Shown here: positions 50,501 through 60,907 of the stretch, in pieces
Numbering within the stretch: position 1 is the first letter of the stretch
How the letters are laid out: every line of letters starts with the position of its first letter
Source of the DNA: Choricystis sp. odSpoLacu1
Lineage: Eukaryota; Chlorophyta; Trebouxiophyceae
Assembly: GCA_958009055.1 (NCBI GenBank)
Contig: OY253649.1
Location: forward strand, 992,001 to 1,056,000
Reading direction: 5' to 3'
DNA: 64,000 nucleotides
Made by a program: the position numbers and the translations under genes
The notes under the pieces: model-generated
Database searches by the model: none
What the model was told of the DNA's origin: nothing
Seen by the model: only the letters and a program-made list of their open reading frames with translations

Positions 50501-53347
50501 ACCGCCAGCCCCGTCACGCCCCGCGCGCGCCGGGCGTGCTTGGCGCAGCGGACGGCCATGGTGATGGGCGCGCCGTCGTCTTCGCCGCCTCCACCTCTCG
50601 CCTCCCGCACGCTCATGGCCAGCCTCGCCGCCCGGGCACACAGCACGTGAAACGCGTCATAGCAGTCGGCACACTGGATGACGGCGCCATCGGGCCGGCC
50701 GCACAGGGTGCAGGGCAGGCGCCAGCGGTCGCGCGGGAGGGCGTCGACGCCACAGATGGGCTCCATCGCCCCCACGTCTCCGACTGACGCTTCGGGAACC
50801 CACTGCATGCAGGCCACGTGACACCAGACGCCTGGGAGGGTGGTGCGTTTGAGGGCGCCGCCTGCAATGGGGCACAGGCAGCACTGGGGGGGGGGGGGGG
50901 GCGCGCGCGGACACGACACCTGCAGCAGCTGCGGCTGCGGCTGCCGCCTCCCCCTCCGCCACCGCGACACACGCAGCACAGTGCCACGCTGCGCCCGGGG
51001 CGGGGGGGGCGGCGACACCGTAGCAGGATTGGTGGACGGCGACGCCGCAGCGCGCGCAGGGCACGAGTTGGTCGACGTCGTAGTCCACGTCAGCATCGCA
51101 CACGCCACACCTGTCCCCCGCCCAGGCGGCGAGCAGGGGTGGAGGTTTGAGGCCGCCGGGCGCCGAGGCGGCGAGCCAGGGGTCGGTGGCGGTGGTGGCC
51201 ATGGGCGCGTCGGCGTCGCGCAGCGCGGTGGCGGTCACGGCAGCAGCGGCAGTGGCGGTGGCGCCCCCCCCGCCGAGCCCACGCAGCAGCCTGGCGATGG
51301 GCTGGAGACGGGGGGCGGTGGTGGTGGCGGCAGCGGTGGTTTTGACCGTGCTCTTAACGCGGCCGCCGCCGTGCGCCCGTACCGGCGCAACCCCCGAAGC
51401 AGCCAACCACTTGCCGATCGCCAGCCCGCCGCGGGCCGGCACGCCCGGCACACCCCGCCCCGACCGCACGCGCACCGTGCACTTCCACTTTTTGGCGGCG
51501 CCCGCGCCGCAGTGGGCTTCAAAGGCAGAGGCAGACCAGTTGCCCACGCGCACGTCGCCCGCCGCGCGCGCAGACGCGCACGGCGTGCAGTCGCACGCGA
51601 TGCGCCCTGTGGCCAGGTAGTAGGTGCCAGATCCTGTCGAGGTGCAGGTGACGGGGACGGAGGTCAGGTCGGCGAGAGCGGACGATGATGGAGCGGGGGG
51701 CGCAGAGTCGCCGTTGTCGTCGCCGTCCGTGGACAGCACCATCCCCACTCCATCCTCGTCATCTAAATGCAAGCCGCCCCCATGCAACATGTCCACGCCC
51801 GCCCCCGCGCTGACAGATGGCGACGGCGTGGCGGCGCGCGGCGCGGAGGCCGCGCGCTTGGGCGGGGGTGGCGGGTTGGGCGGCGCGGCTGCTGCCGGCC
51901 GCTTGCCCACCGACCGCACGGGCACGCCGTCCGCGTCCGCCACGCCCGCCGCCATGGCGGCCGCCCGGGCGGCCAGGTAGTGGCGCTGTGCCTCCGCAAA
52001 CGCGGCCCGGGCGCCCGCGTTGGCGGCAGCCTCTGCGCGCGCGGCCGCGTTGAACCGCGCGCGCCCCGCCGCGTCCAGCCCGCGCCACGCTTCCGCCACC
52101 CGTCGGGCGGCTTCCTTGAAGTCGACCGCATCGACGGCGGAGGGGCCGACCCCGGGCACGAGGCCGGGCTCGCGGTGGGCGGCGATGGCAAAAAGATTGT
52201 AAGCCGACCGCGCCCGCTTGGGCGCGGCCGCCCTCAGCGCCGCCTCTGCAGCCAGCATGGCGTCCAGAGCCGCCATCCCGCCCTCCCCCCCCAGGCGGCG
52301 GCAGGGGGGGCACTCATAGGCGGCGTCGTCGCCGCCCGCGGCCGCGGCCGGGGCGGCGTCGGGGTCGCACCCAAAATGGATCCACAGGCCACACGCGTCG
52401 CATGCCACCATGTCGGCTTCCGCCGCGTGCCACGCACGCTCGCACACGGGGCAGTAGCGGTCTGCGGTGAAGGCGCGGGCGCAGGGGGCACACCGCGCGC
52501 GCGGCGCGCCGGTGGCGGCCGCCTCCGCCACCTCGCCCTCGGTCAGGGTGGCGCCACAGGAAGGGCAAGGAGGGCCGGCGGGAGTGGCCGTGGCGGCTGC
52601 GGCCGCCGTGACGGCGGCCAGGAGGGCGCGCGCGTCGAGCGCGCCACGCTCTGCCGCTAGACCGTCGTCCAGTGCGGACCGCAGGGCGGCGCCGTGGCGG
52701 GCGCCCGGCTTGGGCAGGCGGACGCGGGGCAGGCCGTCGGCGAAGGGGAAGGAGCGGGCTTCGGGGACCCAGGCGACGTCGCGTATGGAGGCCTGCGGGT
52801 TGGAGGGTGGGAGGGTTGAAGAAGGTGAAAAAAGAGGGGTGTGGTTGTTCTGCCAGTTGCGCCACCCCCCACCCCCTCACTCGCCCCCCCGCCCGCCCCA
52901 CGGTGACACCCAGCCTACAATGCACGTTCTGGGACGCGTGTGCGGCAGCGTTCAAGGGACTTTACCCTTCCCAGCACGCCTTCAAAAAACCGACGCTCCT
53001 CTCTCTTTCTTCTCACCTTTAACGTGGGCGGCCCAAACATCAGCACGCACAGATAGTCACCAGGCGGCTCGGCACGGCGCACGCTTTCGGGCGCGTTGCG
53101 CGGGTCGACAATGGCGCCCTGGGGAGGGAAGGAGGGGGGACCGGCCGTCGAATGCGTGCAAAATGTGGGGCACCACCGACCGCCGCCACCCCGTTTGCAC
53201 GCAAGGGCAGCACACACAGAGCCACAAAATGCTTCACTATCTTACCGGCCACAGCGCGTCGGCGCGCAGCGGGTTGGGCACGACCACCAGGTCGTCGACC
53301 GCAAACACGACGTGCGGCGGCGGCGCAGGGACGCCGCCGCCACCCAT
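47576..53347 (-). CDS. Trithorax-like SET-domain histone methyltransferase with PWWP, PHD, HMG, SAND-like and Tudor-like modules
   Basis: Exons 53246-53347, 53017-53118 and 47576-52792, about 1,805 residues. Order: PWWP-like (DDLVVVPNPLRADALWPGAIVDP ... AWVPEARSFPF, residues 18-90); Cys-rich and PHD-like fingers (about 140-236); HMG-like box (RARSAYNLFAIAAHR, about 259-333); SAND-like repeat 1 (FEAHCGAGAAKKWKCTVRV); PHD (CGVCDADVDYDVDQLVPCARC); extended PHD (CCLCPIAGGALKRT ... WCHVACMQW, HVLCARAA); SAND-like 2 (FEALAGRGDTKKWRSSL); two Tudor-like folds; SAND-like 3 (FERMAGRGVCKKWKASIRV); SET (GIAGWGLHA, YRGLVVR, FTNHACAP, ELTYDY) and post-SET CACGAPTCRGTLN. Probably an H3K4 methyltransferase. 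Frame breaks occur at the G16 run 50886-50901 and G22 run 48101-48122. Confidence 0.88.
48101..48122. repeat. G22 homopolymer within coding sequence
   Basis: A run of 22 G (poly-Pro on the gene strand) that breaks the frame between the SAND-like/Pro-rich part and the SET domain of the trithorax-like gene. Confidence 0.9.
50886..50901. repeat. G16 homopolymer within coding sequence
   Basis: A run of 16 G (poly-Pro) between the PHD and extended-PHD fingers of the trithorax-like gene, at which the frame changes by one. Confidence 0.9.
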
Positions 53348-53656
53348 TGTCGGAAGGCTGGGACGGGGGGGATGGAGGGTGGGGGGCACGAAGCGCCCAC
53401 ACCAGCACCGGGTGGGTCACACACCTCCACCCGCAGCCTCGAAACTTGCGTGCGTTCTTTTCCTGAAACACACTCGGTCGTTCTTCTTCTTCAGTCGTTC
53501 GCTGGTGCGGTGTGGCTGTGCGCCCAGTCCTCCCCACACACGCCGTGCACACCACGCACACTCGCACACGCCACACACACGCCTGCATCCGCCCACGTGC
53601 TCTTTTGCGTGCGTGGAGCGCGTCCGTTTCTTGTTGGTCATCGTCTGAACAAAACA

Positions 53657-54489
<833 letters not shown>

Positions 54490-54673
54490 CCCTGCTGTGT
54501 TTCCGTCACTATTTGCTTCGCTCTTTCCGTCCCTTTCCTTTTGCATTTCACGCAGTTCTTTATAGCCTTGCGCAACACGCTGTCGCGTCGAGTTTTTGAT
54601 GATTCATCCGTGTTCGCTCCCCCCAGTCCTCTGCAAAAAAGAAACCATCACCCGTCACCCTCTTCTCTCTCCA

Positions 54674-55389
54674 TCACACCTCCTCCGCCGCCGCGGCACG
54701 CGCCGCCGCCGCTGCCGCGGTGGCGGTGGCCACCGCGGCAGCGGCCGCCGCCCGCAGCGCGTCCAGGGCGGCCACCTTGGCGGGTGCGTTGGTGGCCAGC
54801 AGCCTCACCCACTGCGCTGCAGCGGCCGCGGCCGCCACGGCCGCCCCGTCAGCCACGGCGTCAGCAGCGCGCGCGGTGGCGTCCAGGCGGGCGTCCAGGT
54901 CCAGCAGGGAGGCGTGCAGGTCGGGGGCGGCTTCTGCAGGCGGGGGCGGCGACGGGAGTGAGGCGGGCGGCGACGGCGCCACCGCCGCCACTGGAGGCAG
55001 CAGCAGGGAGGCAGCAAGTGGCGGGGAGGCTGCCGTGGAGAAATCACCGGCGGCCAGCGGGGGGTTGGTGGTGGTGGTGACCGTCTGCTGGGCAGGCGAT
55101 GGTGCAGTCGCGCCGGCCGCGCCTCCCGCCCCCTCGTTGGCGTCGGCCGGGGTGGCAGCAGCCACAGGCGGCCCCGCCTGAGCCAGCAGCACCGAGTAGG
55201 CAGCGTCCGAGGGCGGCGGGAAGCCAGCGTTGGTGTGGGCGGGGGGCGGCGTGAGCGCAGTGGTGGGGGGAGCGCCGGGCGACGGCACCACCGTGGTCGT
55301 CGCAGGCACGCCAGCAGCAGCAGCAGCAGCGGGAGACGCGGCAGGCGGCGGCGGCGGCGGCGGCGGCGGCGTGACTTTGTCCGCACCGC

Positions 55390-55428
<39 letters not shown>

Positions 55429-55546
55429 TGCCTTTGTCCGCACCGCGCGGCGGCGGCGGCGGCGGCGGCGCGTCGTCGTCGTCCGACACCTCAAAGTCGG
55501 GCAGTGCGCCAAACAGGTCGGCATCGGTGGCGGTGGCGGCGTCCAT
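54674..55546 (-). CDS. Pro/Ala-rich low-complexity protein, function unknown
   Basis: Single exon, 290 residues, no recognised domain. The N-terminus is acidic with a short motif-like stretch (ATDADLFGALPDFEVSDDDD). Then comes a poly-Pro tract broken by two RGADK units, reflecting a 57-bp tandem repeat in the DNA. A long Pro/Ala/Thr region and an Ala-rich helix at the C-terminus (LLDLDARLDATARAADAV...) close it. It might be a subunit with a disordered spacer (for example a WASP- or CCDC53-like helper), but I cannot support a name. The long open frame, ATG and absence of stops argue for coding. Confidence 0.5.
55370..55470. repeat. 57-bp coding minisatellite
   Basis: Two copies of a unit made of GGC/GCG tracts and CTTTGTCCGCACCGCG, starting near 55375 and 55432, encode the paired RGADK-poly-Pro segments. 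Confidence 0.85.
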
Positions 55547-55634
55547 TTGGGTTGAGAGAGGGAGAGAGAGGGATGGGTGTGAGGGAGAAACACGGAAAGT
55601 GATAAAGCGAGTGTGATCGACGTTTCTCATTGAA

Positions 55635-56348
55635 TCACGCTTCCTTGCCTTCCGCCTCATCCAGCTCCTCCCTCCACTCTTCATCCCACCCGCCGAGCCT
55701 CGACGCCACCCCCTCCCAGTTGGTGGCCGCCATGAACTCGTTGCCCAGCTTGGACCTGTGCTCAGGGCGAAACACGCACGGCGTGACGCGCAGCGCGCCG
55801 CGCGCGGTGTGCCGCATGACCGCCCCCGTTAATAGTAGCACCAGGGCGTTGGTGGTGCGTGCGAGTTCGGTCACCGTGGTGGACGTCTTTTTGAGGCACT
55901 CGACAGCTAGGTAGGGTGGATCTGCGATGACTGCGTCTGCGCCGTGGCGCCACTCGGGCGGCACCACGGTCGGTTCATTGTAGTCATAAAACGCGTACGG
56001 CCCCAGAGCGGCCAACCGATCATCATGCTCCAGCAGCAGGGCGTCCACAGTGTCGCCGTGGCGGGAGCGCAGCGCGTGGAAGAAGGAAGGGCACGCGACG
56101 CACGCGACACGAGGGAGGGGGGCGTCTTTCACTGCCTTCTCCTTTAACGCCCCGGCCACAGCATCTGCCAATGCCTCTGCCGTCTCCTGCGTGTACCAGA
56201 ACTGGGACTTGGACCAGTCTTCGCCGACGGGGCAGGCGGCCCCGTCGGCGGACGCGTCGGCCGCCGCGTCGCGCGAGCGCAGAAAGTCGGCCAGAGCTGC
56301 GGCCGTGGCTGCTGAGAGCTGGGGGGGGGCGTCTGCGTCTTCGCTCAT
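55635..56348 (-). CDS. eEF1A lysine methyltransferase 1 (EFM5/N6AMT2 type)
   Basis: Single exon, 237 residues, the usual size. The family hallmark DWSKSQFWYTQETAEALADAV is followed by VACVACPSFFHALRS (SAM pocket region), LLLEHDDRLAALGPYAFYDYNEP and the catalytic IADPPYLAVEC (DPPY). It ends CVFRPEHRSKLGNEFMAATNW. Members of this family trimethylate a lysine of eEF1A; older literature called them N6AMT2. It shares a 371-bp divergent region with the HSP110 gene. Confidence 0.93.
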   Translation of the reverse strand: MSEDADAPPQLSAATAAALADFLRSRDAAADASADGAACPVGEDWSKSQFWYTQETAEALADAVAGALKEKAVKDAPLPRVACVACPSFFHALRSRHGDTVDALLLEHDDRLAALGPYAFYDYNEPTVVPPEWRHGADAVIADPPYLAVECLKKTSTTVTELARTTNALVLLLTGAVMRHTARGALRVTPCVFRPEHRSKLGNEFMAATNWEGVASRLGGWDEEWREELDEAEGKEA

Positions 56349-56719
56349 GTGAGAACGGAGGACGACAGCGCGACAACAACCCAGCAGCGCCAATGCGGCG
56401 TCAAAAACAGAGATCTGTGCGGAAACACAACTACGACATTCTTCGCGCTTTCAATCAGGTGCGTGGGCGCCACGCGGCCGCCTCCCCCTTCCTCCGCCCG
56501 CCGCGACCCCACCTGCTGGCGTTCTGAGACTCCACGCAGCCGCGTGGCCACCAGTGGCTGTGAAAGACCGCGCGGCCACGGCCGCCCGTGCAGGTGCTTC
56601 CAGAAGTCTCAATCGTGGCAGCCGCTGTGCTCACGCCCGCCCCCTCCCCCCTCCCCCTCCCACACGCACAGCGCCCACACACACCTTCAACACACGCCCA
56701 CACCCTACCCCACCTCCCA
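56349..56719. promoter_or_regulatory. Divergent promoter between eEF1A methyltransferase and HSP110
   Basis: Contains a short plus-strand frame starting at ATG 56393 (RRQKQRSVRKHNYDILRAFNQ) that ends at a CAG/GTGCGT donor-like site near 56460. It could be a leader exon or upstream ORF of the HSP110 transcript. No clear heat-shock elements were identified by eye. Confidence 0.4.
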
Positions 56720-59197
56720 ATGTCGGTCGCCGGCGTCGACGTCGGCAACGCCGCGTCGTGCGTCGCGGTCGCTCGCAAGCGCGGCGTCGACGTCCTCCTC
56801 AACAAGGAATCCAAGCGCGAAACCCCCACCCTGGTGTCCTTTGGCAACAAGGTGCGCGCCCTGGGCACCGACGCCGTGGGTGCGCTGACCGTCAACCCGC
56901 GCAACACGGTGTCCGGCCTCAAGCGGCTCGTCGGCGCGCGGTGGGCCACCTTCCAGGCCGACGCGGCCGCCCTGCCCTACACCGTCGTCCCCGGGCGCGA
57001 CGGCGGCGTAGCCGTCAAAGTCACGCTGGCGGGGGAGGAGGTGACGGTGAGCCCTGAGGCTCTGCTGGCTGCCATCCTGGTCGACCAGAAAGCGGTGGCG
57101 GCAGCGGATGGGTCTCCAATCACGGACTGTGTGCTGACCATCCCCGCCTACTGGACCCAGCGCGAGCGCGAGACCATGCTGGCCGCCGCCGAGATCGCGG
57201 GCGTGTCCTGCCTGCGCCTGCTGCACGACACGACGGCGGCGGCGCTGTCGTATGGGATTTATAAGACCGACCTCCCCCCCGACGCCGGCGACGCCGAAGC
57301 GCCCGCTGACGCCCCTCCCCCCCTGCGCGTCGCCTTTGTGGACGCGGGCGCCGCCTCTGTCCAGGTGTCCATCGTTGCCTTCACCAAGGGCAAGCTCAAA
57401 GTGTTGTCCCAAGCGTGGGACACCGGGGTGGGCGGCGACGCGTTTGACGGCGCGCTATTCGACCACTGGGCCGCGAAATTCGGGGCTCAATACAACCTGG
57501 ATGTCAAAGCCTCCCCTAAGTCCTCCTTCCGCCTCCGCCTGGCGTGCGAGAAGCTGAAGAAGCTGCTGTCCTCCATTCCTGATGCCCAGATCTCGTGTGA
57601 AGGCCTGGGCCCGGAGGTCGACGCGTCGGCCCAGATGTCGCGCGACGAGTATGCCGCCCTCACAGCCCCCCTCACCGCCCGCCTGGCCGACCCTATGCGC
57701 GCGGCGTTGGAGAGGGCGGGGCTGACTCCCGACGACGTGGCCATCGTCGAAGTGATCGGCGGCGCGTCGCGCGCGCCCGCGCTGCTCGACACCGTCGCCT
57801 CCGTCTTTGGCAAGCCCCCCTCCCGCACCCTCAACGCCAAGGAGTGTGTCGCCCGGGGCGCCGCCCTGGCGTGCGCCATGCTGTCCCCCATCTTCCGCGT
57901 GCGCGCGTTCGACGTGGTGGATGCCTTTCCCTTTGGCATCGAGTTTGCGTGGGAGAAGGATGGGGCGCCCACGTCGTCCACTCTCTTCGAGGCGGGCGGC
58001 CCCCTGCCCTCCGCCAAAGTGTTGACCTTTGTCAGAGCGGACGCGGTGGATGTGACCGCCGCCTACACGGCCGACTCGCCCCTGCCGGAGGGTGAGGAAC
58101 GGAGCGTCGGTGCGTGGACGATCGGCCCTCCACTTGTCACCCCCGCGCGCGCGGCGGGCGACAAAGCCAAGCTCAAGGTCAAGGTGCGCCTGTCCCTGCA
58201 CGGCGTGGTGGGCGTCGACTACTGCCAACAAGTGGAGGAGGAGACGTATGAAGAGCCCGCGGTGAATGGTGGTGGTGCCACGGCCGCGCGCGCTGCGACC
58301 GCCGACGGCGACGCTGCGATGGCGGACGCTGCCGCCGATGGTGACGGCGCCGCCGCTGCGTCTGCCGCCGCCACCACTGATGGCGCCCCCATGGAGGCGG
58401 AGGCGACGTGCCCCGCCACCATCACCAAGACGCGCGTCAAAAAACACACGGTCGCGTTTGACGCGCGGCGGACCCCCTTCCCTCCCGCCCTCATGACTGA
58501 CCTGTGTGAAGCCGAGCTGCAGATGCAGCTGTCTGCCAAGCAGCAGGCGGAGACGGATGAACGCAAGAACGCACTGGAAGCGTACATTCTGTCGACACGG
58601 TCTTCGCTTTCGGACGCGTGGCATGCCTACGCCTCGGACGCGGAGCGCGAGTCCCTGGACAGTGCTCTGAACGCGGCCGAAGACTGGCTGTACGAGGATG
58701 GCGAGGACGCCCCCCGCGCCGCGTACGTGGCCAAGCTGGAGGAGTTGAAGGTGGCGGGGGGTGCCCGCGTCGCGGCGCGCGAGGCAGAGGCGACCGCCGG
58801 CCCCGCGGCGGCCAAGGAGCTGCGTGCTGCCGCCGAGAAGTACGCGGCGGCTGCCGCCTCCCCCGCGGCCGCCCACATCGAGGCGGGCGAGCTGCGCCGC
58901 GTGACGGACGAAGCGGCTGCTGCGCTTGCCTGGCTCTCCGAGAAAGAGGCTGCCGCCGCGGCCGCCCCCAAGACGGCCGACCCGGTGCTGGTGGCGGCCG
59001 ACGTGCGCAAGCGGGCGGAGACGCTGGCCCGGGTGGCGGACCCTGTGCTGGCGACGCCCAAGCCCAAGCCGGCGGCGGAAAAAAAGGAGGAGAAGAAGGA
59101 GGAAGCGCCGGCCGATGGTGAAGCCATGGACGCTGACGGTGGCGAGGCTGCCGCTGCGGAGGAGGGAGGGGAGGAGCCTATGGCGGAGCTTGAGTGA
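56720..59197 (+). CDS. HSP110/SSE-type chaperone (HSP70 nucleotide-exchange factor)
   Basis: Single exon, 825 residues. Ends lack both an ER signal and KDEL, so cytosolic. N-terminal ATPase domain: GVDVGNAASCVAVAR, NTVSGLKRLVGAR, VLTIPAYWTQRERE, HDTTAAALSYGIYK, VGGDAFDGALFDHW, and VEVIGGASRAPALL. The GVDVGN start and FRLRLACEKLKKLLSS block are HSP110-like rather than canonical HSP70. The substrate domain carries the long acidic loop typical of HSP110 (ATADGDAAMADAAADGDG), then DARRTPFPPALMTDLCEAE and a helical C-terminus ending in an acidic tail. It stimulates ADP release from HSP70 and holds unfolded proteins. Confidence 0.93.
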   Translation: MSVAGVDVGNAASCVAVARKRGVDVLLNKESKRETPTLVSFGNKVRALGTDAVGALTVNPRNTVSGLKRLVGARWATFQADAAALPYTVVPGRDGGVAVKVTLAGEEVTVSPEALLAAILVDQKAVAAADGSPITDCVLTIPAYWTQRERETMLAAAEIAGVSCLRLLHDTTAAALSYGIYKTDLPPDAGDAEAPADAPPPLRVAFVDAGAASVQVSIVAFTKGKLKVLSQAWDTGVGGDAFDGALFDHWAAKFGAQYNLDVKASPKSSFRLRLACEKLKKLLSSIPDAQISCEGLGPEVDASAQMSRDEYAALTAPLTARLADPMRAALERAGLTPDDVAIVEVIGGASRAPALLDTVASVFGKPPSRTLNAKECVARGAALACAMLSPIFRVRAFDVVDAFPFGIEFAWEKDGAPTSSTLFEAGGPLPSAKVLTFVRADAVDVTAAYTADSPLPEGEERSVGAWTIGPPLVTPARAAGDKAKLKVKVRLSLHGVVGVDYCQQVEEETYEEPAVNGGGATAARAATADGDAAMADAAADGDGAAAASAAATTDGAPMEAEATCPATITKTRVKKHTVAFDARRTPFPPALMTDLCEAELQMQLSAKQQAETDERKNALEAYILSTRSSLSDAWHAYASDAERESLDSALNAAEDWLYEDGEDAPRAAYVAKLEELKVAGGARVAAREAEATAGPAAAKELRAAAEKYAAAAASPAAAHIEAGELRRVTDEAAAALAWLSEKEAAAAAAPKTADPVLVAADVRKRAETLARVADPVLATPKPKPAAEKKEEKKEEAPADGEAMDADGGEAAAAEEGGEEPMAELE

Positions 59198-59507
59198 TAA
59201 AAGAAAGGCTATGAACGAGAATGGAGAGAGAGAATGAGGGTTGTGTGAGAGGGGTGAAGAGAGAGGGGGTGCTGGTCTGCGTTCCATGAAAAGAAAACGA
59301 GTAAAAGCACACACCCTTGCGTAATTTTTGCATTGTGGCTCTCTCGGTCTGCTGAGGCGCGGAACAGTCGGTCTCACAGAGACGCGGAAGAAGAAGAAGA
59401 AGAAGAAGAAGAAAAATGGTGTCGAAAAAAACACGCAACTAATCACACAAAGCTAACAGACTGCTGTCTCTCCCTCTCTCTCTCTCTACACACAACAGAA
59501 AACAGCA
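59198..59507. other. Convergent 3' region between HSP110 and bS21m genes
   Basis: 310 bp; a GAA repeat at 59389-59413 and CT repeats at 59470-59490; no gene seen. Confidence 0.7.
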
Positions 59508-59984
59508 TCAAAACCCGCGCGCCCGCCTCGCCATGACCCACCGCATGGACCGCTTGAACTCGGCGCGCTCCCGCCGTTCGACGCCCGCCTTGGCCGCCTC
59601 CACCCGCGCGATCGCGGGCCGCGTGAACACAGCCGCCCGCCGCCAGGCGGGGGCCAGGTTGTCGGAGGCTACGATGCGGGACACTTCGCGCAGGGCTTTG
59701 TTGAACTGTGGTGGGTGAAGGGAGGGTGGGTGGGAAGGGGAAGCAGGTTTGGGGAGCGGTCCCACACGCCACCGGCCACACACAAACACACACACACACT
59801 CTCACACGCACAAAAAACTCACGTTGTTGTTGCGGACGGGCACCTTGATGTAGGCGCGCGCGTGCGCGGGGGCGGGGCCAGCCGCCGCGGACGTTGCGGC
59901 CGTCGACGCGGGGCCGGCCGTGGCGGCAGCAGATGCGACGACACGTGCCGCCAGGGTGGCCAGGCGAGACGTGGGGGCGGACAT
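59508..59984 (-). CDS. Organellar ribosomal protein bS21
   Basis: Two exons, 59823-59984 (54 codons) and 59508-59705 (65 codons plus stop), give 119 residues. The mature part follows bS21: IKVPVRNNN then FNKALREVSRIVASDNL, and a basic region RRERAEFKRSMRWVMARRARG. The first 44 residues are Ala/Thr/Arg-rich and acid-free, a mitochondrial (or plastid) presequence. bS21 helps mRNA positioning at the small-subunit platform. The second half is slightly longer than bacterial S21, as common for mitoribosomal forms. Confidence 0.8.
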
Positions 59985-60336
59985 CGAGAGAAGCGCGTGG
60001 GAGAAGGGGCGTGCGGAGGGCGCGCGGCGAAGAAGAAGTGTCGATTGGGTGTGTGGAAACGGCGTCGTTTCGTTTTTTTCTCAAACGCCCACGCACATGA
60101 TCCGATCCGCGTTTTGTGGGACTGAGTCCCACAAGACCCATAGATCACAAGGATCAAAGAAACTGGCTTGCTTTTTCGGTTTGACAGTGCTATTGAAAGA
60201 AAGAAAGAAAAACAGAGGAAAACAAAAAACGCGCACACGCAGCCAGGGGCCCATGACATCGCCCACCGACCCGCCGTCCACACGCAATGGACAGGGGGCC
60301 ACACACACGGCATGCCACCCCTTGTCTTTCCACTGT
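59985..60336. other. Intergenic region between bS21m and SmG genes
   Basis: 352 bp with a perfect 10-bp palindrome (60114-60134); no gene seen. Confidence 0.65.
60114..60134. repeat. Perfect 10-bp palindrome with single central base
   Basis: Arms TTGTGGGACT and AGTCCCACAA around one G. It lies about 200 bp past the stop of SmG and 130 bp before the bS21m start, both on the minus strand. Confidence 0.88.
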
Positions 60337-60777
60337 TCACTCGCCCACGGGTTCCAGAGCTTCGATCGTCGAAATCGAAGCGCCACGAAGAACCACCATG
60401 CCCAAGTCCTCTTTCCCGCGATCATCCACGGCGGCATCCAGCACGATATTCATGAACTGGTCGAACCCGCGCAGCGTGCCGGACACGGCGCGGCCGGCGT
60501 TGAGGGAGACTGGGGGGGAGGGGTGGGGGGAGGGGAAAACGTGGGACAGGCTGCTCACACACACACGCTCCCTGCACGGCATGCAGTCACAGCGTCAGGC
60601 GGGCCAACGGGTGTAGGGCGAGGCCCCAGATCGGGGTGAGGGACGAGCTCCCGCCGTCGCGGAATGGGCGGCCCGGTTGCGGGGCGGCAGCCCCTTCGTG
60701 CCCACGCCCTCTCAACACGCACCCTTCAACCGTTTGTCCATGAAGCCCTTGAGCTCGGGGGGGTCGACCTTGACCAT
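60337..60777 (-). CDS. Small nuclear ribonucleoprotein SmG
   Basis: Core Sm protein of the U1, U2, U4 and U5 snRNPs. Two exons, 60723-60777 and 60337-60509, give 75 residues, the normal size. Sequence: VDPPELKGFMDKRLK / VSLNAGRAVSGTLRGFDQFMNIVLDAAV (Sm1) and LGMVVLRGASISTIEALEPV (Sm2). The Sm1 NAGR and the FDxFMN motif are intact, and the C-terminal RG-S-I box (VLRGASI) is present. The intron is 213 bp. Confidence 0.95.
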
Positions 60778-60907
60778 GGCGGCGCGGACAGATGAGGGCG
60801 AAAAGAAGAAAAAAGGCGGCGGAAAGTGGCTTCGTTCTCACAAAATCCAGCGGTTTCCCCGCCTCTCCCTCACCCCTAAACCCTCCCCTCCCACACCTCA
60901 AAACCCA

